16,816 nucleotides of DNA, from positions 34,598-51,413 of the forward strand of contig DGTM01000025.1 of assembly GCA_002394305.1 (NCBI GenBank), read 5' to 3'. The DNA comes from Prevotellaceae bacterium UBA4336. Lineage in GTDB: Bacteria > Bacteroidota > Bacteroidia > Bacteroidales > Bacteroidaceae. Made by a program: the position numbers and the translations under genes. Below, piece by piece: positions 1-6,955 of the stretch. Within the stretch, counting starts at the first letter, position 1. Every line of letters begins with the position of its first letter. Below the pieces are notes generated by a model, which saw only the letters and a program-made list of their open reading frames with translations, did no database searches and was not told the origin of the DNA.

Positions 1-44
1 GAAAAGTGAAAAATATGAGGCACAATATGATGTTTGATGCCATT

Positions 45-68
45 TCCTTGCATAATACGACGCAAGGA
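45..68 (-). terminator. hairpin downstream of the lipoprotein gene, possible terminator
   Basis: A perfect 7-bp inverted repeat (TCCTTGC 45-51, GCAAGGA 62-68) with a 10-base loop lies 44 bases past the stop of the minus-strand lipoprotein gene. No clear T-run follows it on the minus strand, so it may be only a weak terminator or an mRNA 3'-end structure. Confidence 0.3.
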
Positions 69-112
69 GGCCCACTACATCATAAAATAAATATGCAAAG
101 GATGGAGTCCGG

Positions 113-1000
113 TCAGTTGCTGTCAGCCCACCGAATGTTGTAGGCATAGTTGTGTGTCAATCCGTCGGAAAAGTTGACAATAGATATCGCCTGGCTGACC
201 ATTTGCCGCTCGTCCTGCAGGTACTCTATCTGCTCCGTAAAGTCATCGGCCTTCACGCTTTGCATCAGGTTGCGACAATCGGCGCCGAAGAATCCGTTGG
301 AGATGAGCGGCACGAGTTCGAACAGGACGTTCCTTGGGTCGCTCCCCGGAAGGGACCCCGTCAGCTCGGAATAGCTGTATTTCCATGTCTCCGTCTTCTT
401 TTCCTGAGGTATGGTGCAGGTTCGGCCCGTGATGTTGCCGTCCTGCCATTCCAGCGTGTAAAGCTCCGTGTACCAAGGCTCTCCCGCCTTATACCTTGCG
501 TAGGGGTAGCGCTTCACGTTGTCATTCCTGATGGAGACAAGTTCTCCGCGCTCGTTGTAGCGGAACTTGAAGAAGTGGCAGTTCTCGCCCACCTGCCTTG
601 ATTTTGGCCTGAATCCTGCCAGACTATCTACTCTTCCACCCACGAGGAAGAGGGTGTCGTAATGGCAGAAGTCACGGCTGTAGTTCGGGTCGTGTTCGCC
701 GTTTGGCATTTCCGCGAACTCCTGATATTTGATGTAGATGCGGTCGTTTGCATAACTGTACTCGGCCAACCACTTCACGACGTACCAAGCCGTGTCGAAG
801 CGCTCGGCACGAACCACTCTGCCTTCTGCGTCGTAGGTGTAGGCGAGATGTGTGTGGCCGCCGTCCATCGAGAGGAACTGCCCAGTATTAGTAACGATAG
901 GGTGGAGGTCCGGGTCAACAATGACCTCGTCGCCGTCGCTGCCTTTCGAGCAGGCAGAGAGGAGCAGGATGGCAGAAAGAAATGCAAGGAATTGTTTCAT
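113..1000 (-). CDS. secreted lipoprotein with YD-like strand repeats, function unknown
   Basis: A 295-residue protein. The start at 1000 is preferred over an upstream in-frame ATG at 1027 because it puts a standard lipoprotein signal peptide at the N-terminus: MKQFL, a hydrophobic stretch, then the lipobox LLSAC with the lipidated Cys at residue 17. The next residues (SKGSDGDE) are acidic, as in lipoproteins that Bacteroidetes export to the cell surface. The body contains several YxYxxxGR/FxYNxxGE-type segments (YTYDAEGR near residue 55, FRYNERGE near residue 145), resembling YD-repeat or DUF4595-like proteins. I do not recognise a catalytic motif. It stands alone with no partner gene. A role in binding or sensing at the cell surface is only an inference. 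Confidence 0.8.
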   Translation of the reverse strand: MKQFLAFLSAILLLSACSKGSDGDEVIVDPDLHPIVTNTGQFLSMDGGHTHLAYTYDAEGRVVRAERFDTAWYVVKWLAEYSYANDRIYIKYQEFAEMPNGEHDPNYSRDFCHYDTLFLVGGRVDSLAGFRPKSRQVGENCHFFKFRYNERGELVSIRNDNVKRYPYARYKAGEPWYTELYTLEWQDGNITGRTCTIPQEKKTETWKYSYSELTGSLPGSDPRNVLFELVPLISNGFFGADCRNLMQSVKADDFTEQIEYLQDERQMVSQAISIVNFSDGLTHNYAYNIRWADSN

Positions 1001-1546
1001 CGTTTCGTTTTCTTTAATAACGTCCATCGGCTTGCGTTTAGTGTTCTTTGCCTGTTAAAAAAGACAAAAACGGCATGATGCTGCAAGGTCAGATTGAAAG
1101 CAAATCATCCACTTCCGTTAGCATGATGTCACTTTCCGGCGTGCCGAAAAAGGCCTCAAAACACGTCGAATTAGGCGCAACGACACGTCGCGTTTTCCAA
1201 CACGGCGTGCCGCGTTGGTCAACACGACGCGCCGTGTTGGAAAACTTGGCAGTAGAAGTTCGCCCTCAAAAAAGGCCGAAAATAGCGAATAAGCACGTCG
1301 TTTTGTAAAGTCAGGTTAGCAATCAGGTGCTCTTATCCATTAAAGAACGCCTTGTAACTCTCTGAGTTTCACCACAAATTCGATTTAAGCGCATTTCTCA
1401 CCCCAAGGGTAGAAAAGTGCCACCGAAGCAATTTCAAGCGATTCTCGCGAGTTGGCCATAATTCAAGAAGTAAGCAAAAATGATGTTTCAGCTTGCAGAA
1501 TGTCAAATCTTGCCATGTATTACAATAATATGGGAGCAAGGATGAG
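1001..1546. other. long non-coding stretch with a strong inverted repeat
   Basis: These 546 bases lie between two minus-strand loci and hold no convincing gene. The only notable structure is the inverted repeat at 1192-1245 (listed separately) and several loose copies of the word CACGTCG/CACGACG around it (about 1162-1168, 1184-1190, 1223-1229, 1294-1300). Nothing recognisable was found from 1310 to 1546. No TAnnTTTG box was found for the lipoprotein gene. Confidence 0.6.
1192..1245. repeat. 16-bp perfect inverted repeat with internal dyad
   Basis: GTTTTCCAACACGGCG (1192-1207) and its exact reverse complement (1230-1245) flank a 22-base centre that itself contains the dyad GTTG-GT-CAAC. The arms are far longer than expected by chance. 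It has the look of a REP-like or small palindromic intergenic element. It is too far from both neighbours to be assigned as a terminator with confidence. Confidence 0.7.
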
Positions 1547-1966
1547 TTATCCTTCGTAGTCAAATTGCAACAGGAATTCCTCGGCCGTAAGGAATGGGAT
1601 ACGGCAGAACTCGTGAAAGTCTTTCTTGTTATTCGTCACTATCACATCGCAACCGGCAGCCAAGGCGCATTGGTATTGCAGCATGTCCTCGAAGTCCTTG
1701 ACGGGATGACCGATGGCATTCCTCATATCCGTTGGTGTTAAAGGCAGCATCGGTATGTCCTCGGACAGACGTGACATTAACTGATAGAACAGCTCTTGAG
1801 GTAGTTTGCGTAGGATGTAAGCAATGTTGGCAAATGAGAGAGTAGAGGCTGCTACCTCAATTTTCCCTTCATACGCATATTAAAGGATGGTGGCTGCCTC
1901 ATTAAGATGCTGGCGTCGTTGTACCAAGTCGAGCAAGATGTTGGTGTCGAGAAATACTCTTTTCAT
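1547..1966 (-). pseudogene. PIN-domain toxin gene broken by an in-frame stop
   Basis: Reading from ATG at 1966 gives MKRVFLDTNILLDLVQRR and so on, the classic PIN N-terminus with the first metal-binding Asp (D6). At codon 29 (1880-1882) there is a TAA. The same frame then continues for 110 codons without shift through a complete PIN core (KDFEDMLQYQ, ADVIVTNN-like CDVIVTNNKKDF, FLTAEEFLLQF) to a stop at 1547. A single substitution therefore splits an otherwise intact ribonuclease toxin of about 139 residues. The part from ATG 1777 could still be made as a 76-residue fragment but would lack the first catalytic Asp. It starts 5 bases after the upstream gene, the usual layout of a VapBC-like pair. 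Alternatives are a sequencing error or stop readthrough. Confidence 0.85.
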
Positions 1967-1971
1967 CGCGT

Positions 1972-2334
1972 TCACCTTGTTAAAATGGAGAAAGTCCTGG
2001 CATCCAAATCTTCAGGAGTCAGATTAAGACGTTCTGCATCCCTTCGCTGCTCGTCAGTCAGCCTGTCCCATGCTTCGAGATTATTCCATTCAGTAGCATC
2101 GTGCAATATGCCCTGGCTCAACCATTTCATGCGAGGCGATATTTTCTGGTTCTTGCACTTCTCGCGGATAATATCAGCATTAGACTTTGGGGTAGCGGTT
2201 TCTTCCTCATGCATCCCCATCGTTTCATTGATGAACATCATCACAATCTGCTTCTGTTCGTCCGTCATGCTGCGTATCAGCCCCATGTACGGAGCCATCG
2301 GAGTTTCCTTGATTCTCTGTGCCAAAGCCGTCAT
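1972..2334 (-). CDS. probable antitoxin upstream of the broken PIN toxin
   Basis: A 120-residue soluble protein, charged and helical in character, starting MTALAQRIKETPMAPYMG. It ends 5 bases before the PIN reading frame. I recognise no named domain. The antitoxin call comes from position: a small gene directly before a PIN toxin in the same strand and operon. The C-terminal part (residues about 80-120, LTDEQRRDAERLNLTPEDLDAR) is acidic, as expected of a toxin-binding tail. The reading frame is intact although the toxin is not, so it may now act as an orphan antitoxin or simply not yet have decayed. A promoter lies just upstream. Confidence 0.65.
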   Translation of the reverse strand: MTALAQRIKETPMAPYMGLIRSMTDEQKQIVMMFINETMGMHEEETATPKSNADIIREKCKNQKISPRMKWLSQGILHDATEWNNLEAWDRLTDEQRRDAERLNLTPEDLDARTFSILTR

Positions 2335-2362
2335 AGTTCTGTTCCTTTACACGTTTCTGCCG

Positions 2363-2370
2363 CAAAGTTA
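2363..2370 (-). promoter_or_regulatory. promoter -7 box for the antitoxin/PIN locus
   Basis: On the minus strand this reads TAACTTTG, an exact match to the Bacteroidetes -7 consensus TAnnTTTG, 28 bases before the ATG at 2334. No TTTG -33 box is visible. The -33 region is filled by a 7-bp-period array (2378-2405). Confidence 0.65.
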
Positions 2371-2377
2371 TGAAAAA

Positions 2378-2405
2378 GATTAGAGATTAAGGGTTAAAGG
2401 TAAAA
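2378..2405 (-). repeat. four degenerate heptads abutting the promoter
   Basis: Plus-strand units are GATTAGA, GATTAAG, GGTTAAA, GGTAAAA (four 7-base units in register). The array ends 7 bases from the -7 box of the minus-strand promoter, the same position as the heptad arrays at 7716, 8448 and 13271. Confidence 0.55.
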
Positions 2406-2453
2406 CTTTTTTCTTTATATGAGGCGAATTGTCTTTTAGAGAGCTACAGATTG

Positions 2454-2485
2454 TTTGGCTGTTTGATTCTTTTCCGTTACCTTTG
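2454..2485 (+). promoter_or_regulatory. Bacteroidetes promoter for the 2670-5090 operon
   Basis: TTTG at 2454-2457 and TACCTTTG at 2478-2485 are separated by 20 bases, matching the TTTG-N19-20-TAnnTTTG consensus. Transcription would start near 2492, leaving a leader of about 180 bases before ATG 2670 that carries the octamer array and its inverted copy. Confidence 0.75.
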
Positions 2486-2495
2486 CAGCAGGTTT

Positions 2496-2593
2496 GGTCG
2501 TTTGGCAAACTGGTCGTTTGGTCGTTTAGTCGTTTGGCCGTTTAGGTTTAATAACCTATGTCCATCGGTAACTTCCCCAAACGACTAAACGAC
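2496..2593. repeat. octamer array with a 17-bp inverted copy in the 5' leader
   Basis: Six 8-base units run from 2496 to 2543. Five are GGTCGTTT or close variants (2496, 2512, 2520, 2528, 2536) and one is divergent (2504). A 17-bp stretch of the array (2521-2537) recurs as an exact inverted copy at 2577-2593, so the transcript can form a perfect 17-bp hairpin with a 39-base loop between the promoter and the start codon. Confidence 0.75.
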
Positions 2594-2669
2594 CCAAAGA
2601 ATGAACGATTTCCCGTTTCGTGTGTATGCAGTCAAAACAAACGCAAAACCAACCAAACAAAAAAGGAAC

Positions 2670-4037
2670 ATGAAACGAACTGTTATGACCTTGCTGGCCT
2701 TCACTTTGCTTCTTGCAGGCACCAGCGCACAGAAGGTAACGGTAGCAAAAAAAGGAAAGGCAAAGGTAACGCTTGAAGACGGACAATCGCTTCGCCACTT
2801 GGATTCGCTGCAGTTGGATAGTGTGTATAAGTATTGGGATAAAGTCGTTACGGAACATCCAAAGGACGAAGCAGCCTGGCGAAAGCTTAGCGAAGTGGAA
2901 TACGAGATGGTGATTAACCGGCTGATTTTGTATAGAAAAGAAAAAGAGGCAGAGCAACTCCATAATAAACTGAATCTGCTGGGACGCATGTCGCAGGCAA
3001 TCCCCGGAACCTATACCTATTATTATGCTGCATACACGAATGCTTTTGGGCACCGAAGTGCGTATGCCGATTCTGCCATAGCCGTGATGCCAAAGGACGT
3101 TCCTGCCGATGATTATGAACAATGGGCAGGTCATCTGATAGTCAAGAAAGACACATTGCGACTCACCAAAGTGCTTACCCAATACTACGAAAGCGGCCAA
3201 TATCCCGCTTCTGCCTTGCAATACGACTACAACGAACTGCAGGGCATGGAGAAAGGAGGAGTCTATCTGGGGCAGACTCAAGGCTACATCTTGGGCAAGC
3301 TCATCCTTCAGCTCGTGTTAGGCGTACACAAAGACAAGATTCTCTGCAGCAAAGGCAACGTGAAGAGTCATGTGAAACAGATGTTCGAGAGCATCGGCAT
3401 TCCATTCAGCGATGAGATATACAATTCGTTCAAAACCTCTAAGCAAGATGACGAACTGATTGCCATCATGCGCTACATCTTCGAGCACAGCAAGCGGCCC
3501 GTCTATCTGTCTGCCAGCTCCAGGTTCCTGACCAAGATACCCGACGACCTAAAGGCCTGCCTCTACAATGAAGGGCTGACCATACGCTATTCAGCAAAGC
3601 CTTACAACAATGCGGCAGTCAAGCGTCGCAATGTAGAGCAACGCTACATGATGGATTATCTTGTCTTGCAGTTTCACCCGGAAGTGAAAAGCTTTCATAC
3701 CTCCAAATCTTCTTCCTCGCTGGCTTTCAACTATCTCATTCTGCTTTACGACTTGATGCCGTACTACAAGAAACATGACGCAGAACAATATTCGAGGCTT
3801 AACCGCATCTTCACAGGCATCATGAGCAAACTGGATGGGCGCGGCTGGAGTCTTCCCAATAGCGACAAGTACTACACAATCAATTATCGTAAAGAAGGCG
3901 GTCCTCATTATGAGTTCCAGGAACAAGCCGGATACAAAAGAGACCCGAACGATGATGAGGAAACGTACAAGCGGAAGCGCGACGAGTTCTTCAAGAACAA
4001 CACCCGGGTACTCATCAAAACAGAGCCGATAGAATGA
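2670..4037 (+). CDS. secreted helical-repeat-like protein, function unknown
   Basis: 455 residues from ATG 2670. This start is chosen over an in-frame ATG at 2601 because it gives a clean signal peptide (MKRTVMTLLAFTLLLAGTSAQ) and is preceded by AAAAGGAAC. The mature protein is largely alpha-helical. The segment after the signal (DSVYKYWDKVVTEHPKDEAAWRKLSEVEY split over residues about 50-85) resembles a TPR helix pair. No enzymatic motif was seen. Its stop overlaps the start of the sigma factor gene by 4 bases (ATGA at 4034-4037), so translation is probably coupled. The context suggests an envelope protein whose state is tied to the sigma/anti-sigma pair downstream. That link is inference. 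Confidence 0.8.
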   Translation: MKRTVMTLLAFTLLLAGTSAQKVTVAKKGKAKVTLEDGQSLRHLDSLQLDSVYKYWDKVVTEHPKDEAAWRKLSEVEYEMVINRLILYRKEKEAEQLHNKLNLLGRMSQAIPGTYTYYYAAYTNAFGHRSAYADSAIAVMPKDVPADDYEQWAGHLIVKKDTLRLTKVLTQYYESGQYPASALQYDYNELQGMEKGGVYLGQTQGYILGKLILQLVLGVHKDKILCSKGNVKSHVKQMFESIGIPFSDEIYNSFKTSKQDDELIAIMRYIFEHSKRPVYLSASSRFLTKIPDDLKACLYNEGLTIRYSAKPYNNAAVKRRNVEQRYMMDYLVLQFHPEVKSFHTSKSSSSLAFNYLILLYDLMPYYKKHDAEQYSRLNRIFTGIMSKLDGRGWSLPNSDKYYTINYRKEGGPHYEFQEQAGYKRDPNDDEETYKRKRDEFFKNNTRVLIKTEPIE

Positions 4038-4645
4038 AACACTTCCATCTTAAACCCCTGCGCCACCAGACCGATGAGCAGCTGATGGCGCTGGCTGCGG
4101 CAAAATGTTCTCCCTCTCCCACGGGAGAGGGGCGGGGTGAGGCTTATACAGCTTTCGAGGAGCTGTATCGCCGCTATGCCCGCAGGTTGAAGGGCTTCTT
4201 CTTCATGCAGCTTGGCGGAGATGAGGAACTGGCTGCCGACGCCACGCACGACGTCTTCCTCCGTGCCTACGAAGCCAGAAGCCGCTATCGCGAGGGCAGC
4301 AACGTCAGCACTTGGCTCTTCACCATCGCCTACAACATCTGCAAGAACCATTACCGCAGCAATGCCTACGAAGCAGAGCTGCTGGCTTCCCTCGATGCTG
4401 AACCCGTCTCCGACCAACAGATAGAAGTAGAACTGGATGCCGCTCAGCTTGATGAGGCCCTCGAAAGGGTGCTCTCCGAATTGCCGCCGCCCTTGCATCA
4501 AATCTTCTCCCTGCATTATCAGGAGGAACTGACTGTCCCCCAAGTTGCAGAGATTGTCGGCATTCCCGAAGGAACAGTAAAGTCCCGCCTGCACAAGACA
4601 ATGAACATCATCCGCAAAAAACTTAAGCAATATGAAAATAAGTAA
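4034..4645 (+). CDS. ECF RNA polymerase sigma factor with an in-frame repeat insertion
   Basis: 203 residues. Sigma region 2 spans about residues 39-110 (FEELYRRYARRLKGFFF, DATHDVFLRAYEAR, VSTWLFTIAYNICKNHYR). Region 4 spans about 148-198 (LPPPLHQIFSLHY, VAEIVGIPEGTVKSRLHK, the helix-turn-helix). It would direct RNA polymerase to a small regulon, probably in response to envelope signals. Residues about 25-37 (CSPSPTGEGRGEA) are encoded by a palindromic repeat of intergenic type, placed between the N-terminal LMALAAAK and the first helix of region 2, where other ECF factors have only a few residues. The gene overlaps its upstream neighbour by 4 bases and its downstream partner by 14, a tight operon. 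Confidence 0.93.
   Translation: MKHFHLKPLRHQTDEQLMALAAAKCSPSPTGEGRGEAYTAFEELYRRYARRLKGFFFMQLGGDEELAADATHDVFLRAYEARSRYREGSNVSTWLFTIAYNICKNHYRSNAYEAELLASLDAEPVSDQQIEVELDAAQLDEALERVLSELPPPLHQIFSLHYQEELTVPQVAEIVGIPEGTVKSRLHKTMNIIRKKLKQYENK
4109..4143 (+). repeat. palindromic GC-rich repeat inside the sigma gene
   Basis: CCCTCTCCC (4112-4120) and GGGAGAGGG (4123-4131) form a 9-bp perfect palindrome with a 2-base centre, followed by a GCGGGGTGAGG tail. This arrangement is typical of widespread intergenic palindromic repeats. It is translated in frame as SPSPTGEGRGE. Confidence 0.75.
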
Positions 4646-5090
4646 CGAACAAATCATCGCCTCGGCCCGACGTCAGCGCCAGAAGGTTCTTAATACCATT
4701 GACCATTTACCATTGAACATTGACCATTGGGCTCCGCCTGAAACCGTTCCTTCCAAGAATAATGGTCAACGGTCAATGGTCAATGGTCAATGGTGGATTG
4801 CTGCTGCAAGCCTTGTCAGCTTCTTTGCCGGCTATGCCCTTCATGCCTACATGCCAGAGCAAGCGCCTCAACCTGTGGCACAGACGGTTGAGGTGCGGCA
4901 CGACACCATCATGCAAGTGCAGACCGTCCGCGACACCATCTACGAGACCCGCGTCGTCACCAAGTACGAGCCTATGTTGGCCGCCTCGCCTGAACCCAAT
5001 CAGGAAGAAGACGACACCCCGCCCGAGCAGAAAGCCTGCTCCATGCTGTGCGACGACATTCCCTACGAGCTGCTGGCGCAGGGGAGATGA
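4632..5090 (+). CDS. small membrane-anchored partner of the sigma factor (putative anti-sigma)
   Basis: 152 residues. It begins inside the end of the sigma gene (14-base overlap). A short N-terminal cytoplasmic part (residues 1-20) is followed by a segment encoded by inverted heptad repeats (about 21-55). One membrane helix follows (about 57-73, IAAASLVSFFAGYALHA), then a periplasmic tail rich in V, T and D with DTIMQVQTVRDTIYETRVV. The overlap with an ECF sigma gene and the single-span topology point to an anti-sigma or sigma-regulating membrane protein. There is no ZAS zinc motif and no FecR domain, so the assignment rests on position and topology. The cytoplasmic part is very short for binding a sigma factor, which leaves room for another role. 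Confidence 0.7.
   Translation: MKISNEQIIASARRQRQKVLNTIDHLPLNIDHWAPPETVPSKNNGQRSMVNGQWWIAAASLVSFFAGYALHAYMPEQAPQPVAQTVEVRHDTIMQVQTVRDTIYETRVVTKYEPMLAASPEPNQEEDDTPPEQKACSMLCDDIPYELLAQGR
4695..4795 (+). repeat. two inverted blocks of five heptads inside the anti-sigma gene
   Basis: Left block 4695-4729: ACCATTG, ACCATTT, ACCATTG, AACATTG, ACCATTG. Right block 4761-4795: AATGGTC, AACGGTC, AATGGTC, AATGGTC, AATGGTG. The blocks are reverse complements of each other over about 34 bases with roughly three mismatches, 31 bases apart. The whole element is translated in frame as the linker just before the membrane helix. Confidence 0.85.
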
Positions 5091-5214
5091 GTCTTTATTT
5101 ATAATATTGTAATAAAAACAGAAAAAAGTTGTCGTTTCCGTAGAAAAACGTCGCTCTGGATTGTCTTTATTATAGAAACAGCCTCCAACGGAAGGCAAAA
5201 CGTAGCAACATTCT

Positions 5215-5703
5215 ATGACTGACAAGACGATACTTCACGGGCTTTTCCTCCGTCACCACAACGAGATGTTACACCTGGCCAGGACACTCCTGTACGACGA
5301 CATGGAAGCCGAGGACACAGTTCAGGACGTGTTCCTGAGGCTCGGGCAGAGCGACATCCTGCCTGCCCAGGACAAGATGAGAGCCTACCTGCTCACGGCA
5401 GTACGCCACGGATGCATCAACCGCATCAGGCAGATGTCGTTCGCCGACCAGTTCCGCAAGCTCTATCCCATCGAGTTTAGTGACGACTGGCAGCTCGACG
5501 AGCAGCGGATGCAGACGCTCGACGCCATTCGCGACTACGCAGAGACTCATCTCACCGAGCCGCACCTCAGCATCTTCCGCCTGCGCTTCGAGCAAGACCT
5601 CAAGCTGAAGGACATTGCCGACAGGCTCGACATGAACATCAAGACCGTCTTCAAGTATCTCAGCCAGTCCATAGCATGCATTCAGAAACAATTCAGAGTC
5701 TAA
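5215..5703 (+). CDS. second ECF sigma factor, Bacteroidetes type
   Basis: 162 residues. Region 2 is at about residues 8-75 (LFLRHHNEMLHLARTLL, AEDTVQDVFLRL, MRAYLLTAVRHGCINRIRQ). Region 4 is at about 110-160 (HLSIFRLRFEQDLKLKDIADRL, MNIKTVFKYLSQSI). The length is normal for the family. It is followed after 20 bases by a membrane protein gene with the same organisation as anti-sigma partners. It is separated from the preceding operon by 124 bases without a clear promoter box. It is clearly diverged from the sigma factor at 4034, so this is not a recent duplicate. Confidence 0.92.
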   Translation: MTDKTILHGLFLRHHNEMLHLARTLLYDDMEAEDTVQDVFLRLGQSDILPAQDKMRAYLLTAVRHGCINRIRQMSFADQFRKLYPIEFSDDWQLDEQRMQTLDAIRDYAETHLTEPHLSIFRLRFEQDLKLKDIADRLDMNIKTVFKYLSQSIACIQKQFRV

Positions 5704-5723
5704 TCTAAAAAACGACAAAAGCT

Positions 5724-6692
5724 ATGAAAACGTCAGAGGAAAACATCAAGCGACTCCTGGAGATGCTCGACAATCCGTCGGCTTACTCCGAGCAGGAAAT
5801 CAGCGACATCATCAATCGTGACGACGAAACCCGCGAGGCATACCGACTCATGGTGGCTGCTAAGCAAGGCTATCGCAGAAAGAACACGTCGGAAGAAGCC
5901 GATGCAGATGCCGCCTGGCAGCGACTGAGCAACAGACTGGATGTCCGGGCAGACAAGCCTTCCTCCTCCGGCATTCTCTATAAGATAGCCGCATCGTTCA
6001 TCGTCGTACTCATGCTCTCGGGCATCGCACTTGCCGCCTACCATACCATTTCATCAAGGAAGACGGCTGAGGAAATAGCGGACAGTCTGGCAATTGCCAA
6101 TGAGAAGCTCATCAGTTTGTCAAAGGATGGGGAAGCCTTTTTCGTGACCTGGACACGAGGCACGTGGGTGGTGAATGCTTTTGGGGACTCCTTTAGAGAA
6201 GATGCTCTGGTACGACATTCCCCCTCCTTGAGGCCAAACGGGGTCAAGATAAAGATTGACGGCACAGAGCATGACATCCATGAACTGCTCGACAAGCCAG
6301 CCTCCATCGCGAAGAAGGTAGAGCTAGACATGAGTACGAGGACTATCAACCTCGTCACCAAGCCCGTGCAGATACCCGCCGATGTGAAGGGCAACATCAA
6401 CCCAGACCTGACCATCCTGCTGACGGGCACTGTGCCCAAAGGCGCTTACCAGCCTGTCACCATCTGGAAGAGCAAGGGCATCAAGGAGAGCTATGACTGG
6501 CACGACTACATCTACACCTCGTGGACAGGCCAATGGGAGAACATCCAGCGACACCTCAACGAAGTCGTCAACCGCAAAGACCATCACGTCCGCATCAACG
6601 TCTGCAAGGGCACTCCGCAGAAGCACATCGACCGCATCAAGAGCATCATGAAGGAATGTGACGTGACGAACTACGAAATCGTACAGCAATAG
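5724..6692 (+). CDS. membrane-anchored anti-sigma-like protein with ExbD-like tail
   Basis: 322 residues. Residues 1-80 are cytoplasmic and resemble the N-terminal part of Bacteroidetes anti-sigma-like proteins found after ECF genes (RLLEMLDNPSAYSEQEI, DDETREAYRLMV). One membrane helix is at 84-107 (ILYKIAASFIVVLMLSGIAL). The periplasmic half includes KIKIDGTEHDIHELLDK (about 174-190). It ends with HVRINVCKGTPQKHIDRIKS and NYEIVQQ, which resembles the periplasmic ExbD/TolR fold (a strand, then TP, then a helix and a final strand). No FecR or DUF4974 signature is visible. It most likely holds the sigma factor from 5215 inactive until a periplasmic signal arrives. The ExbD-like comparison is from memory and is uncertain. 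Confidence 0.75.
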   Translation: MKTSEENIKRLLEMLDNPSAYSEQEISDIINRDDETREAYRLMVAAKQGYRRKNTSEEADADAAWQRLSNRLDVRADKPSSSGILYKIAASFIVVLMLSGIALAAYHTISSRKTAEEIADSLAIANEKLISLSKDGEAFFVTWTRGTWVVNAFGDSFREDALVRHSPSLRPNGVKIKIDGTEHDIHELLDKPASIAKKVELDMSTRTINLVTKPVQIPADVKGNINPDLTILLTGTVPKGAYQPVTIWKSKGIKESYDWHDYIYTSWTGQWENIQRHLNEVVNRKDHHVRINVCKGTPQKHIDRIKSIMKECDVTNYEIVQQ

Positions 6693-6758
6693 AGACATTT
6701 GGTTTTAGTTCCGCCTAAGACTTTGGTTTTTGAAGTTAATATATTGGTGCGCCACCCT

Positions 6759-6796
6759 GCTCCTGCGTCGCGACGACGCGGGAGCTTTCTTTCTTT
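6759..6796 (+). terminator. strong rho-independent terminator
   Basis: Arms 6759-6770 and 6774-6785 pair over 12 bp (one G-T wobble) around a CGA loop, followed directly by TTTCTTTCTTT. It closes the second sigma/anti-sigma operon and insulates the toxin-antitoxin cluster. Confidence 0.85.
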
Positions 6797-6797
6797 G

Positions 6798-6950
6798 CTG
6801 CCCATAGCAAAGCTCGACGGAAGTCAAGCATTTGAGCAAGTTTTCGTCTATAAACGAACAATTTTTCATTCATCGCTCTCATTTTTCACTATTCACTTTT
6901 ACATTTTCCCTTTTTTTCGTACCTTTGCCGCACAAACAAGAAAACGAACC
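6798..6950 (+). promoter_or_regulatory. upstream cassette and promoter of the first toxin-antitoxin operon (copy A)
   Basis: Parts in order: a block CTGCCC...CGACGGAAGT (6798-6824) shared with copy B at 7614; a dyad TTCGT (6843-6847)/ACGAA (6854-6858) also present in copy B and in shorter form in copy C; a degenerate 7-bp-period T-rich array (6862-6909); and the -7 box TACCTTTG (6920-6927). CCGCACAAACAAGAAAA follows, almost the same as in copy B. A hairpin CTTTGCT/AGCAAAG (6793-6799/6806-6812) overlaps the cassette start. Confidence 0.7.
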
Positions 6951-6955
6951 ATATT

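Noticed and set aside
1048..1308. 86-codon plus-strand reading frame
   Set aside because: It runs through the 16-bp inverted repeat, has no domain likeness and no promoter or leader; composition reflects the palindrome.
1369..1563. 64-codon minus-strand reading frame after the PIN pseudogene
   Set aside because: Overlaps the end of the PIN frame, has no recognisable feature, and looks like chance.
2556..3281. 241-codon minus-strand reading frame opposite the secreted protein gene
   Set aside because: It is a shadow of the plus-strand gene, which has a promoter, signal peptide and coupled downstream genes.
5102..5109. TAATATTG as a -7 box for the second sigma gene
   Set aside because: One mismatch to TAnnTTTG, no -33 box, and it lies in an AT-rich stretch where such matches are expected.
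6219..6243. CCCCCTCC...CGGGG in the second anti-sigma gene as a fourth in-frame repeat
   Set aside because: Arms are short and imperfect, and the encoded peptide HSPSLRPNGVK fits a normal loop; not enough to call an insertion.
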